Source: TMP-7 sp038212445
GTDB taxonomy: Bacteria; Acidobacteriota; Terriglobia; Bryobacterales; Bryobacteraceae
NCBI GenBank assembly: GCA_038212445.1
Contig: JBBQUM010000004.1
Span: 248,001 to 312,000 of the forward strand
Reading direction: 5' to 3'
DNA length: 64,000 bases
Under the pieces are notes generated by a model, which saw only the letters and a list, made by a program, of their open reading frames with translations, was not told the DNA's origin and did no database searches. The position numbers and the translations under genes were made by a program. Below are positions 26,515 through 35,272 of the stretch, piece after piece (the first letter of the stretch is position 1; every line of letters begins with the position of its first letter).

Positions 26515-26913
26515 CTAGGAAACGACAGCAGGTTGGAAGATCACGACCTCGATCTGGGGCGGGTGCAGCAATGTGTTGTGGATCAGGCACTTCTCGACGG
26601 CGCGCTTCAGTCCTTCAGGATTGGCCTCAGCCGGGCCGTGAACATCGATTCTGAAAATACCTACGCGTGCAGGATCCTTCACCTTTTCCGCAGTAATCTC
26701 AATCTTCAGCTCACCGGCCGGTATTTTGTGGGCGTTCAAATACTGGAGCGCGTAAAAAGCGGCGCAAGTCCCGAGGGAGGCAACAAGCAATTCAGGCGGC
26801 GTCATGGCCGCGTCCTGGCCGCCGAGCGCGGTTTCAAGATCGGTGCGAACACGGTGGCCTCGTGTTTCCGCTTCGAAAGCCACTCCACCGATGCTCCGCA
26901 CTGTCATTTTCAT
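26515..26913 (-). CDS. OsmC family protein
   Basis: A 132-residue peroxide-defence type protein. TPPELLVASLGTCAAFYALQYL holds one of the two family cysteines; LLHPPQIEVVIF is the C-terminal strand. The second conserved cysteine region appears as AVEKCLIHNTL. ATG 26913 is chosen because AGGAGAAGGA lies just upstream (complement of 26917-26926). OsmC/Ohr proteins reduce organic hydroperoxides; with this divergence it could also be an OsmC-like protein of other use. It begins 31 bases after the stop of the asparaginase gene. Confidence 0.85.
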   Translation of the reverse strand: MKMTVRSIGGVAFEAETRGHRVRTDLETALGGQDAAMTPPELLVASLGTCAAFYALQYLNAHKIPAGELKIEITAEKVKDPARVGIFRIDVHGPAEANPEGLKRAVEKCLIHNTLLHPPQIEVVIFQPAVVS

Positions 26914-26944
26914 TTTTCCTTCTCCTACTAACCAAGATGCAACC

Positions 26945-27460
26945 TCAACCTTGAGGTGACACCAATACGAAGCAGGCATGTTGCCGGTCTTTGCGGACCT
27001 TGTCGATAGGAAACACCTGGTTGTGAATCACGACATACACGCCGGCGGGAAGCAGTCGAGCGGCAAGAAAGCTTTCGGCGAGGTTCTGCAGTCCGTCGCT
27101 GCCTTCAAAGCCGAGCGGCGTCATGGCGCCGGTGAGGACCACGGGGACGCTGAGTTGCGACAGTCCGCGCTTCAGCACGAGTCCGGTTTCGACCATCGTA
27201 TCGGTGCCATGTGTGACGACGACGGGCGCCGGCAACTCGGCGAGTTTCTCGCGGATTGCCTCGAGGATACGGTTGCGATCGGCGTCGTCCATGTCGAGGC
27301 TGTCCTTATTCATGAGGGGCACGAGGTCGATTTCAGCATCGGAGAGGCGCAAGCGCTCGACATAACGGAGCACCTTACTGGCATGGTTTCCAACCGTGCC
27401 GGTTGGCTCGTCGTAAGCCTTTTCCATGGTGCCACCGGTGGTAACCAGGTAAACGCGCAT
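26945..27460 (-). CDS. Single-domain asparaginase-like protein
   Basis: A 171-residue protein equal to the N-terminal domain of L-asparaginases. Both threonine sites are present: YLVTTGGTMEK and VVVTHGTDTMVETG, then VVLTGAMTP and DGLQNLAES. Full enzymes are ~330 residues and have a second domain that helps close the active site; it is missing here, and no remnant follows because the OsmC gene begins 31 bases on. Short asparaginase-like proteins of this length exist as a family, so this is probably not a broken gene. Activity is uncertain. Confidence 0.78.
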   Translation of the reverse strand: MRVYLVTTGGTMEKAYDEPTGTVGNHASKVLRYVERLRLSDAEIDLVPLMNKDSLDMDDADRNRILEAIREKLAELPAPVVVTHGTDTMVETGLVLKRGLSQLSVPVVLTGAMTPLGFEGSDGLQNLAESFLAARLLPAGVYVVIHNQVFPIDKVRKDRQHACFVLVSPQG

Positions 27461-27558
27461 CTAATTTCATTGTTGCAGGCAGACAAGCTTTCCCGTCGCG
27501 AAAAGCGAATAGAATGATTTGAGCCATGGGAGTCACTCCCATGCCTGGAGGATATTCA

Positions 27559-28344
27559 ATGAAGTATGCACTGGGATTTGCTTTGATCGCACTAGCCACG
27601 CACTCTCTGTATGGGGAGGATGGCGAGAAAACCGCTGCTTCTGCGGCTGCCTGCAAAGATTTACCTACCGCGGCTGCTCTGCGAACCGCACTCAAAGCTG
27701 CGCGTGCGCAAGGGAACGGCGGCTTCAATCTCGACATGTGGGGCACTATGGTAAATCGCGACGGCGTGGTTTGCGCGGTGGTCTTCACCGGTTCTACGCG
27801 CGGCGATCAATGGCCCGGAAGCCGGGTGATTTCGGCACAAAAGGCGAACACGGCCAACGCCTTCAGTCTGCCGCACCTCGCCCTATCGACAGCCGATCTT
27901 TACACCGCTACGCAGCCTGGCGGATCACTCTACGGATTGCAGCATAGCAACCCGGTGGATACAGGCGCCGCGTATGGCGGGAACGCTGCTAACTATGGCC
28001 AACCGAACGATCCGATGGTGGGCGAGAAGATCGGCGGCGTTAACGTATTCGGCGGCGGACTGGCGCTCTACAACTCCACCCATACGCTGATTGGCGGACT
28101 CGGTGTCAGCGGCGACTCGTCCTGCGCCGACCACAACATCGCGTGGCGGACTCGAAACACCCTGGTGCTCGACTACGTTCCGGGCGGCGTAGGTCCCGAC
28201 ACCAACCGGCCCGACAACATCATTTACGACATCACCGCGCAGAGCGGTCAGATGCCTGGAGTCAGTGCGAGCGGGTGGGGCCATCCGACCTGCGCGCCCG
28301 CTGCAACTTCAGTATCGGGAGTCTTACCGGTAACCCGGCACTAA
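27559..28344 (+). CDS. Exported GlcG/HbpS-like protein
   Basis: A 261-residue exported protein (signal MKYALGFALIALATHSLYG). ATG 27559 is preferred because GGAGG lies 7-8 bases upstream. The core (MWGTMVNRDGVVCAVVFTG, WPGSRVISAQKANTANAF, GGLALYN, LIGGLGVSGDSSCADHNIAWRTR) matches the PF03928 heme-degrading/GlcG-HbpS fold. HbpS binds heme and senses redox stress in Streptomyces; role here is not shown. Its stop overlaps the convergent ald stop by 4 bases. Confidence 0.75.
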   Translation: MKYALGFALIALATHSLYGEDGEKTAASAAACKDLPTAAALRTALKAARAQGNGGFNLDMWGTMVNRDGVVCAVVFTGSTRGDQWPGSRVISAQKANTANAFSLPHLALSTADLYTATQPGGSLYGLQHSNPVDTGAAYGGNAANYGQPNDPMVGEKIGGVNVFGGGLALYNSTHTLIGGLGVSGDSSCADHNIAWRTRNTLVLDYVPGGVGPDTNRPDNIIYDITAQSGQMPGVSASGWGHPTCAPAATSVSGVLPVTRH

Positions 28345-29450
28345 GCGGCTGACATTGCCTTCCACTGTTTGCCTTGAGAGTCGGCGACAGCTGGGTAGGT
28401 GATGGAGCCCTGATAGGTGTTGACGCCTTCGCAGATTGCCGCGCTGGCCTTGCACGCGTCTTCAAGTCCTTTATTAGCTAGTTCCAGGAGGTACGGGAAG
28501 GTCGCGTTGGTGAGACCGAACGTCGAGGTGTGCGGGACCGCTGCCGGCATGTTCGACACGCAGTAGTGAAGTACCCCGTCAACGAAGTAGACCGGATCGG
28601 TGTGGGTGGTGGCATGAGAAGTCTCAAGGCAGCCGCCTTGATCGATGGCGACATCCACCACCACCGCTCCCTTCTTCATGATCTTGATCATTTCGCGGCG
28701 GACTAATTTGGGGGCCGAGGCGCCGGGGATGAGGACAGCACCGACAACCAGATCCGCATGGCGAAGTGCTTCCCGAACGGTGTGGACATTCGAAGCAAGC
28801 GTAACGATCCGACTGTCGTAAATATCATCAAGCTCGCGGAGGCGGTTGAGGTTCCGATCAATAATGGTCACGTTGGCTCCGAGGCCCACGGCCATCTTCG
28901 CTGCATTATGTCCCACGATTCCGCCGCCGAGAATGACGACGTTCGCGGGGGCCACGCCTGGGACGCCGCCGAGCAGAATGCCGCGTCCGCCATTGGGCGC
29001 TTCCAGATATTGTGCTCCCACTTGAACGGCCATGCGTCCGGCCACTTCGCTCATCGGCGTGAGCAAGGGAAGCGAGCCGTCTTTTTCGCGAATGGTCTCG
29101 TAGGCGACGGCGTTCACGCGGTCGGCGACAAGGCGGTCTGTCAGATCAGGGAGCGGAGCAAGGTGCAGGTAGGTAAACAGGAGCAGGCCAGGACGGAAGT
29201 GGGGATATTCCGACGGTTGGGGCTCCTTCACCTTCACGACCAAGTCGGACTTGCTCCAAACTTCAGCGGCGGTGGGGAGCACTTTGGCGCCCGCCTCCGC
29301 ATATTCTTCGTCTGGGATGGAGCTGGCAAGTCCGGCACCAGTCTGGACATACACCTGATGTCCGGCTTCAACGAGTCCGGTTACACCGCTGGGGACGAGT
29401 CCAACGCGGGACTCATGGTCTTTCACTTCCTTGGGGACGCCGATTATCAT
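28341..29450 (-). CDS. ald: Alanine dehydrogenase
   Basis: NAD-dependent enzyme interconverting alanine and pyruvate plus ammonia. The 369-residue length fits. Seen: MIIGVPKEVKDHESRVGLVP, VVKVKEPQ (substrate Lys), FTYLHLAP (catalytic His), and the nucleotide site VVILGGGIVGHNAAKMA. LTPMSEVAGRMAVQVGA is a family signature. The gene starts inside the last 38 bases of the peptidoglycan-binding protein gene, which precedes it on the same strand. Confidence 0.93.
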   Translation of the reverse strand: MIIGVPKEVKDHESRVGLVPSGVTGLVEAGHQVYVQTGAGLASSIPDEEYAEAGAKVLPTAAEVWSKSDLVVKVKEPQPSEYPHFRPGLLLFTYLHLAPLPDLTDRLVADRVNAVAYETIREKDGSLPLLTPMSEVAGRMAVQVGAQYLEAPNGGRGILLGGVPGVAPANVVILGGGIVGHNAAKMAVGLGANVTIIDRNLNRLRELDDIYDSRIVTLASNVHTVREALRHADLVVGAVLIPGASAPKLVRREMIKIMKKGAVVVDVAIDQGGCLETSHATTHTDPVYFVDGVLHYCVSNMPAAVPHTSTFGLTNATFPYLLELANKGLEDACKASAAICEGVNTYQGSITYPAVADSQGKQWKAMSAA

Positions 29451-29964
29451 CTTGAGGCCTCGGTAGAGTATTCAGATCCGGGGAGGTGCCGGCAGCGAGG
29501 TTACGCTTTGGGCCCAACCCGAGTGCGATGAGCGTCAAAGAATCAACTCTGCCGCTCGGCGCGAGATTCTGTTCTTGCTGGAAACGCTTGAGCGCTTCAA
29601 CCGAATTAGGTCCCCAAGTGCCATCCGGCTCACCCGAGAAATAGCCGCGGGAAGCAAGTGACTGCTGTATTTCCTGGTAGCGGGCCTGGCTGGGCACCGA
29701 CTGGTAGCGAGGACGAGGAGGCGCGCTGCGGGCCGACCGGGTAGTGCGTGAGGTGGGGGCCGATTTTCCCCGGACTGCGGTTTTTACCGGTGCCTTACCG
29801 CGTGCTGCCACTGGAGCGGCAGCTTTACGGGCAACCGGCGCGGCTTTACGGGCCGGCGCCACCGTCTTCTTCGGCACGGGCTTTGTAGCCACCGCAGCGA
29901 GACCCAGGCCGGAAAAGGCAAGCAGGGCCAAAACCGGGATTACGGAGATTCGAGTGAATCGCAA
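29413..29964 (-). CDS. Peptidoglycan-binding (PG_binding_1) exported protein
   Basis: A 183-residue protein with signal peptide (ISVIPVLALLAFSGLGLAA), a long low-complexity Ala/Pro/Lys/Arg linker (~25-95; repeated APVARKAA and similar), and a PG_binding_1 domain (~97-150: YQEIQQSLASRGYFSGEPDG, WGPNSVEALKRFQQ, SGRVDSLTLIALGL). It likely sits on the cell wall; the basic linker may bind anionic polymers. The 3' end overlaps the ald start by 38 bases. Confidence 0.85.
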   Translation of the reverse strand: MRFTRISVIPVLALLAFSGLGLAAVATKPVPKKTVAPARKAAPVARKAAAPVAARGKAPVKTAVRGKSAPTSRTTRSARSAPPRPRYQSVPSQARYQEIQQSLASRGYFSGEPDGTWGPNSVEALKRFQQEQNLAPSGRVDSLTLIALGLGPKRNLAAGTSPDLNTLPRPQDDNRRPQGSERP

Positions 29965-30082
29965 ATAACTATTCTACCAAGAGCCGGGCTGTTAGCCACA
30001 AGCGGCGCAGTAGCATCAGTTTGTTCTGCCTAATGTTCTGGTTCCGGCAGTCCGATGAGGAGAGTGGTGCCAATGTAACTTG

Positions 30083-32698
30083 ATGAAGACAGTCGTCAAT
30101 TCGTTCGCGATCTGCTTAGTGGTATTGGCGTTGTTCTCAACGATCCGGCTGTCAGCGGAAGAGCAGTTACACCAGACACTTACCGAAATCTCACGGATCC
30201 GGGCGCTTGATCCGAAAGCTGCGGCAAGTCACATCCCGGTGCGAATCACCGCCACGGTGTCATACTCCGACTTCCCAAACGATCTGTTGGTGACAGATTC
30301 TAGAGCTGGGATCTACGTGTTGTGGCAAGGCAGTCACCAGCCGGGACTGAAGGCAGGCGATCGGGTGCTGATCGAAGGGGGTACCGCAGCGGGCGAGTAT
30401 GCTCCCGTAATCTCCGCCAAGAGGATCGACATCGTTGGCGACAATCCCTTACCGGCGCCGCGGCCACTGAGCATTTCCGAACTCTTTACAGGCCGCTTTG
30501 ACAGCACGTGGGTGGAGGTAGAAGGCATCGCCGAACTGGTGCGCGAGGAAGATGGACAGCAATTCTTGAACGCGTCGTCGGGTGTACTCGAGTTTTGGGT
30601 CATGTACCCGAAAGGGATTCGGGACGAACGGGCCGACAACCTGGCGGGTGCACGCATTCGGGTTCGCGGGGTCGCGATGACTCGCTTCAATGGCCGGCGC
30701 CAGTTGAACGGCGTGGTGATTGGAGCGACGGGAAGCGATGCGGTCACGATTCTGGATCAGGGTTCACAGCGTGATTCAAACGCGGTTGCCAGTATTTCGC
30801 AGGTACTCCAGTTCAATCCAGCCCGGTCTGGAAACCGCTTCCATCTTGGTGGGGTAGTGACGGCACGGCCGAACGGTCAAGCGGTCTACATACAGGATCA
30901 TAGCGGGGCGATCATGGTGCTGGCGCCGACGGTGGCCGGAATTCAGGTCGGCGACGAAGTCGACGTCGAAGGCTACGCCGCTTCTGGTAGTACGGCGCCC
31001 GTGCTTCGTAATGCGTCCATTCAGAAGCATCCCGGAAATTTACGCATCGTGCCCGAGTCATTGACGAGCACAGATCTGGCCACCGGGCGGCATGCCGGAC
31101 ATCTGGTACAGATCACAGCAGCGCTGGTGGGAGAGATCCGCGGCGAGGCCCAGCGAATCCTCCTGCTGCGGTCCGGTCAGACGCTTTTTAGAGCCGAATT
31201 GCTCGGCGCGGGAGCGGAAAACGGCGCGAAGCATCAGGTGGACGACGTCATTCAGGTGGTAGGCGTGGTTTCAGGATCGTGGGGGCAAGACGCCGACGCG
31301 TCCCTGAAGATTCTCTTGCGTTCAGCGGCGGATATCAGTGTAGTCACACCGGCACCCTGGTGGACTCTTCAGCGAATTGCGACGGCGGCGGGCCTACTGC
31401 TCGGTCTGGTTGTTGTGGCTTCTATCTGGATCTTCGCGCTTCGACATAAAGTGCGCAACCAGACGGAGATCATTTCGACGCAGCTTGAAAGAGAGAAGTC
31501 GTTGAAGGTCGCCGCCGAGGCGGCCAGCCGCGCCAAGAGTGAATTTGTCGCTAACATCAGCCACGAGATCCGGACTCCAATGAACGGTGTTTTTGGCATG
31601 GTGCAGTTGCTTTCCGACACGACACTGACGGCCGAGCAGGACGAATATGTGTCCGCGATGCGTTTCTCGGCCGAATCCCTGGTGAATCTTCTTAACGAAG
31701 TTCTCGACTTCAGTAAGATCGAAGCCGGCAAGATGGACGTCGCCTGCGAACCCTTCGACCCGGCGGGGCTGCTGCGGCATGTCGCGAGCACGTTCTCGGC
31801 ACAAGCCCAGAAAAAGGGCTTGAAGCTCGAATGCAACGTACGCCCGGACGTTCCTGTCCTGGTACTCGGTGACGCAAGCAAGATCCGGCAGGTTCTGCTG
31901 AATCTGACGGCCAATGCGGTGAAGTTCACCGAGAACGGGAGAGTGACACTATCGCTATCCGCCAAAGGAGACGCAGCGGACGGGCGGATCCTCCTCACTT
32001 ACTCCGTGGAGGATACCGGGGTCGGCATCGCGAAGGATCAGCAGGAGGCAGTATTCCTGGCTTTTGAACAGGCTCGAGGAGAGCATTCAGCCAGGCTCGG
32101 CGGCACAGGTTTGGGGTTAGCGATTTCCCAAAGGTTGTGCCAGCTCATGGAAGGCCAAATCTCAGTTACCAGTGAGCTAAATACCGGGTCGACGTTCAGC
32201 GTGGAGATCCCGAGTGAGGTTGCGGCAACCGTCAAAGGGAATTTGGAAACACCGGCGCCGGTGGCGGTTCCTAACAAGACCACCGGCGCAACCCGAGGCT
32301 TGAACATTCTCGTAGCTGAGGATAATGCCATCAATCAGCGGGTAGTGTTTCGGATGCTTGAACGTGCGGGGCACACGGTCACCGTTGTCGCCAATGGCGG
32401 GCAGGCGGTGCAGGCGTTTCGGGACCACGAATTCGATGTGGCATTGATGGATGTCCACATGCCGGGGATCGACGGACTAGTCGCAACGGCGTCAATTCGG
32501 GCATTAGAAGCAGATACAGGCGATCATCTGCCGATCCTGGCCCTGACGGCATCGGCGCTCGATGGAGATCAACAGGCATTCCTGGCAGCCGGGATGGACG
32601 GGTACATCGCAAAACCAATCCACCGGGACGCATTACTCGCAGCTATCCAAGAGCAATGCCGGACGGCCCGCCACGCTGATTCGACATCGAGAAGTTAA
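30083..32698 (+). CDS. Hybrid sensor histidine kinase with periplasmic OB-like domains
   Basis: An 871-residue inner-membrane sensor. Signal/first membrane segment ~5-27, a periplasmic region with at least two OB-like units (~30-130 and ~235-400; RVLIEGGTAAGEYAPVI, DEVDVEGYAASGSTAPV), membrane helix ~430-452, a short coiled coil, then HisKA with H494 (ANISHEIRTPMNG), HATPase with N box (NLTANAVKF), G1 (VEDTGVGI) and G2 (GGTGLGL), and a receiver domain with D790 (LMDVHMPG) and the Lys of YIAKPI. Kinases with such OB input are frequent in Solibacter; the signal is unknown. No output regulator is adjacent. ATG 30083 is used; TTG 30080 is the alternative. Confidence 0.9.
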   Translation: MKTVVNSFAICLVVLALFSTIRLSAEEQLHQTLTEISRIRALDPKAAASHIPVRITATVSYSDFPNDLLVTDSRAGIYVLWQGSHQPGLKAGDRVLIEGGTAAGEYAPVISAKRIDIVGDNPLPAPRPLSISELFTGRFDSTWVEVEGIAELVREEDGQQFLNASSGVLEFWVMYPKGIRDERADNLAGARIRVRGVAMTRFNGRRQLNGVVIGATGSDAVTILDQGSQRDSNAVASISQVLQFNPARSGNRFHLGGVVTARPNGQAVYIQDHSGAIMVLAPTVAGIQVGDEVDVEGYAASGSTAPVLRNASIQKHPGNLRIVPESLTSTDLATGRHAGHLVQITAALVGEIRGEAQRILLLRSGQTLFRAELLGAGAENGAKHQVDDVIQVVGVVSGSWGQDADASLKILLRSAADISVVTPAPWWTLQRIATAAGLLLGLVVVASIWIFALRHKVRNQTEIISTQLEREKSLKVAAEAASRAKSEFVANISHEIRTPMNGVFGMVQLLSDTTLTAEQDEYVSAMRFSAESLVNLLNEVLDFSKIEAGKMDVACEPFDPAGLLRHVASTFSAQAQKKGLKLECNVRPDVPVLVLGDASKIRQVLLNLTANAVKFTENGRVTLSLSAKGDAADGRILLTYSVEDTGVGIAKDQQEAVFLAFEQARGEHSARLGGTGLGLAISQRLCQLMEGQISVTSELNTGSTFSVEIPSEVAATVKGNLETPAPVAVPNKTTGATRGLNILVAEDNAINQRVVFRMLERAGHTVTVVANGGQAVQAFRDHEFDVALMDVHMPGIDGLVATASIRALEADTGDHLPILALTASALDGDQQAFLAAGMDGYIAKPIHRDALLAAIQEQCRTARHADSTSRS

Positions 32699-32701
32699 CG
32701 C

Positions 32702-32914
32702 CTAATTCACGGCCCCAGTTCCAGCCTGATTGGCTTGACCCAGGAGCAGGCGAAGCCGCTCCACCAGCTGTTTTCCCAACACGAGATCCGTCGGGCTAAA
32801 TTTACAGCCGGGCAAACGGGAATCAATAAACTCACGCCGAAATAGCTGGTCGGAGGCGAGACTGGTAAGCAGGTGAAGTTCTTTCGCCGTGAGCTTAACG
32901 GTGATGCGTATCAT
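32702..32914 (-). CDS. Small protein of unknown function, last gene of a four-gene operon
   Basis: A 70-residue protein, MIRITVKLTAKELHLL at the start, then two amphipathic segments (LASDQLFRREFIDSRLPG, LVLGKQLVERLRLLLGQ). No family recognised; the beta-helix pattern could suit a ribbon-helix-helix or a small partner protein. The ATG overlaps the upstream stop by 4 bases, so it is coupled to the gene at 32911-33216. It converges with the hybrid kinase gene three bases away. Confidence 0.55.
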   Translation of the reverse strand: MIRITVKLTAKELHLLTSLASDQLFRREFIDSRLPGCKFSPTDLVLGKQLVERLRLLLGQANQAGTGAVN

Positions 32915-33216
32915 TCAGTCCTGTCTTGATTGCGACGCGCCTGAATTGCCTGATAACGGGGATCGCGGGCGATCATTTGTCGCACTTTACCGCCCAGTTC
33001 CTGCCAGTCCTTTATGAAGTATCCGGCTTCGTCTCTCGCCATCACCTCATCGCGTTTCTCGATCAGAATCGCAATGATGGCAAGAGTTTCCGACCGCTTA
33101 TCGTTCCGTTGCCTTTGAGCTACTTCCTCAAACGCCTTCGCGACCCGGTCAAACTCGGCGCTGACGCGCGGCTTGATCTGACCGGCCCATTCGATCTGGC
33201 TTGGTGTGCCCGTCAC
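32911..33216 (-). CDS. Charged helical protein of unknown function
   Basis: A 101-residue, mainly helical protein with many charged residues. The start TPSQIEWAGQIKPRV resembles short PxQIxWAxxIK motifs seen in accessory-gene proteins, but no family can be named. The rest (EFDRVAKAFEEVAQRQ, WQELGGKVRQMIARDPRY) suggests coiled or helical packing. It begins 20 bases after the stop of the exported gene at 33237-33923 and ends with a 4-base ATGA overlap to the next gene. Confidence 0.55.
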   Translation of the reverse strand: MTGTPSQIEWAGQIKPRVSAEFDRVAKAFEEVAQRQRNDKRSETLAIIAILIEKRDEVMARDEAGYFIKDWQELGGKVRQMIARDPRYQAIQARRNQDRTE

Positions 33217-33236
33217 AAATACTCTACTAACAGTTT

Positions 33237-33923
33237 CTACGGCCGGAAATTGGGCTTGTTTACGACGCGAGCCTTCTGAAGAAGCAGACCTTCGTCGTGG
33301 TCCTTCTGCTTCTGTTTCTCGATCTCGCGTTGAGGTGCGGATGCCGCCTCTAGCTTCACAGCTTCGAGACTCGCAGATTGGGCAAGGGCATCCAGGCGCT
33401 TGGAATACAGAACCATGACAAAACTCGATTGGTCGGTTGTTCGTACAAGATTGTACGCGTACTGCGGATCCTCCCAGCGAGCGATGACTGGAACCACCTC
33501 TCCATATCCGTAGATCGACCGGTACGCCAGCTCTACGCCGGGTCTGGTGGCCGGACCATAGGTAGTCGAGATTCCTTCGATCAGGTCTTCGGGAGTGAGC
33601 CCTTCAACCTTTTGGCGGTCATAGGAAACCACAATGCGAGAGAGTTCGCCGTTGTAGAAACATAGGACGCCCTCGCGTACCGGGTCGGTCTTAATGGGGT
33701 CGGCAACCACCGGAGGACGGGGTTGCCAGTCCATCTCCTGAATGATGGCAGGACGCGCGTGGATAGTCCGAGCATCGGCCGGAGTCGTTCCCGCCCGTTT
33801 CGCAACCGCCTCAATATTCATGCCAAATTGCATGCCGCGGTAAGTCGATAGATCACCGCCAGCCACGGAAGCGATGAGCGATATGCTGAGTAGCGGAATC
33901 GCAAACGAGCTCGTAAGCTTCAT
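33237..33923 (-). CDS. Exported protein of unknown function
   Basis: A 228-residue protein with signal peptide (MKLTSSFAIPLLSISLIASVAGG). Start 33923 is chosen because GGAGAGTGA lies upstream and because its ATGA overlaps the stop of the small membrane protein gene. Mature part: LSTYRGMQFGMNIEAVAK, FYNGELSRIVVSYDRQ, IEGISTTYGPATRPG, then a charged Lys/Glu-rich C-terminal tail (~185-215). The pattern recalls Acidobacteria-specific hypothetical proteins. The function is not recognised. Confidence 0.6.
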   Translation of the reverse strand: MKLTSSFAIPLLSISLIASVAGGDLSTYRGMQFGMNIEAVAKRAGTTPADARTIHARPAIIQEMDWQPRPPVVADPIKTDPVREGVLCFYNGELSRIVVSYDRQKVEGLTPEDLIEGISTTYGPATRPGVELAYRSIYGYGEVVPVIARWEDPQYAYNLVRTTDQSSFVMVLYSKRLDALAQSASLEAVKLEAASAPQREIEKQKQKDHDEGLLLQKARVVNKPNFRP

Positions 33924-34159
33924 TTCACTCTCCGTCCTGGCGCTGCAATTGACGGAATGAACAGCCGCGATGCCTTCTTCCAACTGATCCAGGCAAGCGA
34001 GACGCACATTGCGCTGCAGGCCACCGCACGGAAGAGCGGTAGTTGGCTGGCGGGCCGCGAAACCAGAATAATCGCTGGGATAACTACGAACGCCACAACC
34101 AGGAAGCCAACGGTGGCGGTATATCCGGTACCGGTCGACTTCTTTAGTAAATTAAACAC
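33920..34159 (-). CDS. Small membrane protein, first gene of the unknown operon
   Basis: A 79-residue protein with two hydrophobic segments (VGFLVVAFVVIPAIILVS and AVACSAMCVSLAWISW). It starts with GTG at 34159, preceded by a perfect TAAGGAGGTT on the minus strand (complement of 34168-34177), a very strong ribosome binding site. The stop overlaps the next ATG by four bases. It diverges from the XRE regulator gene across ~195 bases. The function is unknown. Confidence 0.6.
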   Translation of the reverse strand: MFNLLKKSTGTGYTATVGFLVVAFVVIPAIILVSRPASQLPLFRAVACSAMCVSLAWISWKKASRLFIPSIAAPGRRVK

Positions 34160-34282
34160 TTTGCAACCTCCTTAGGTTGATTGCAAGGCCTAAGAAGAGA
34201 GATCGGACCGGCGGACTTAGCTCAGACGACCCGCGAGTAGGACAGGAGCGCCCTACGCGTAACCATTATTGGTTAAGTGTTA

Positions 34283-34342
34283 CTGACTGTCAAGATATTC
34301 CGTGTCATAATCGAAGTATGAGTTTACTTATTTGAGTAAACT
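34283..34342 (+). promoter_or_regulatory. Promoter and operator-like palindrome of the XRE regulator gene
   Basis: A -35-like CTGACT (34283-34288) and a -10 CATAAT (34306-34311) are 17 bases apart. Just after the expected start of transcription lies a perfect 8-bp inverted repeat AGTTTACT (34321-34328) / AGTAAACT (34335-34342), ending beside the GGAG ribosome site. It may be the operator through which the XRE protein controls its own operon, or a leader hairpin. Another repeat, TAACC/GGTTA (34260-34264 / 34271-34275), lies just upstream. Confidence 0.5.
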
Positions 34343-34354
34343 GGAGCCGGCCTT

Positions 34355-35233
34355 TTGGATGTCCCTCTATTAATCCGCCAACGTTTGAAGGAACTCAATC
34401 TCGAGCAAAAGGACCTTGCCGCAGCCGCGCAGGTCACCGAATCATACGTGTCGCAATTGCTGGGGGGACGCAAGTCACCGCCGGCGCCAGGCCGCACCGA
34501 TCTGTACGACCGGATCGGCGATTTTCTCGGGTTGCCGCCCGGTGAGCTCTCGAAACTGGCGGAATTACAACGCCAGCAGCAGTTGCAGATGAAGGTATCT
34601 GAGCCCTTGGCTCCGTTGTTCAAAGAGTGCCGTAAATTGGCTTTTCGCAAGTGCGATGCGGAGCGGCGCAACGAGATCGAGCGGATCTTTGAACGGCAGC
34701 CGTTTGGCGAGCTCGAGCGACTGGTGACGCAGAAACTCCTGGACGCCGCGCAGGCGGTGGCACGAGAGGAACTCCGCAGCGAACATTGGCTGCGGTTGAT
34801 GGGAGAACTAAGCGGGCGAACCTACGAGCAGGTGCGTGTGGAAATCCTGGAGTTTCTGGACACTGATGTCTTCAATGTGACGGTCGAGAATTGGGTGGCC
34901 TTTCTAGATCCGATGATTGAGTCGTGGGATATCGACTTAAAGACATTTGCAATAGAGATTGTTTTGAACCCACGCCTCGCGCCTGGACGAATCAAACGCT
35001 TTGAGTTTGTAGCCACGGAACCGGAGGAGAGTATCGCCGTGGAGCCTGGCCTTGAGGAGTTTCTCAAGAATGAAACTTTGAGCGGAGACATCACAGAAGA
35101 AGAAATCGAATTTTTGGGCGGGCTGCGTTTCAACGACCGCCGCCCGTCTGCGCTGTACTATTACCGCGAATTACAGAATCTCCGGGATCCACTACACTTC
35201 GCGACCCCTTCTCAACTTCAGCGAGCCAGCTAA
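34355..35233 (+). CDS. XRE-family transcriptional regulator
   Basis: A 292-residue protein with an N-terminal helix-turn-helix (residues ~4-60: LIRQRLKELNLEQKDLAAAA, QVTESYVSQLLGG) and a long C-terminal domain of ~230 residues, mostly helical, with no named family. It starts with TTG at 34355. The downstream glycosyltransferase gene follows after 39 bases on the same strand, so it likely heads the GT4/GH130 operon and may sense a product of it. A divergent operon of unknown function begins 195 bases upstream and could be under the same control. Confidence 0.82.
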   Translation: MDVPLLIRQRLKELNLEQKDLAAAAQVTESYVSQLLGGRKSPPAPGRTDLYDRIGDFLGLPPGELSKLAELQRQQQLQMKVSEPLAPLFKECRKLAFRKCDAERRNEIERIFERQPFGELERLVTQKLLDAAQAVAREELRSEHWLRLMGELSGRTYEQVRVEILEFLDTDVFNVTVENWVAFLDPMIESWDIDLKTFAIEIVLNPRLAPGRIKRFEFVATEPEESIAVEPGLEEFLKNETLSGDITEEEIEFLGGLRFNDRRPSALYYYRELQNLRDPLHFATPSQLQRAS

Positions 35234-35272
35234 GCCGGCGGGCCGTCCGCCCTGGTAAGAAAGGAGCACTTC

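Noticed and set aside
26914..26945. A frameshifted C-terminal asparaginase domain
   Set aside because: Only 31 bases separate the stop from the OsmC start; there is no room for the missing domain.
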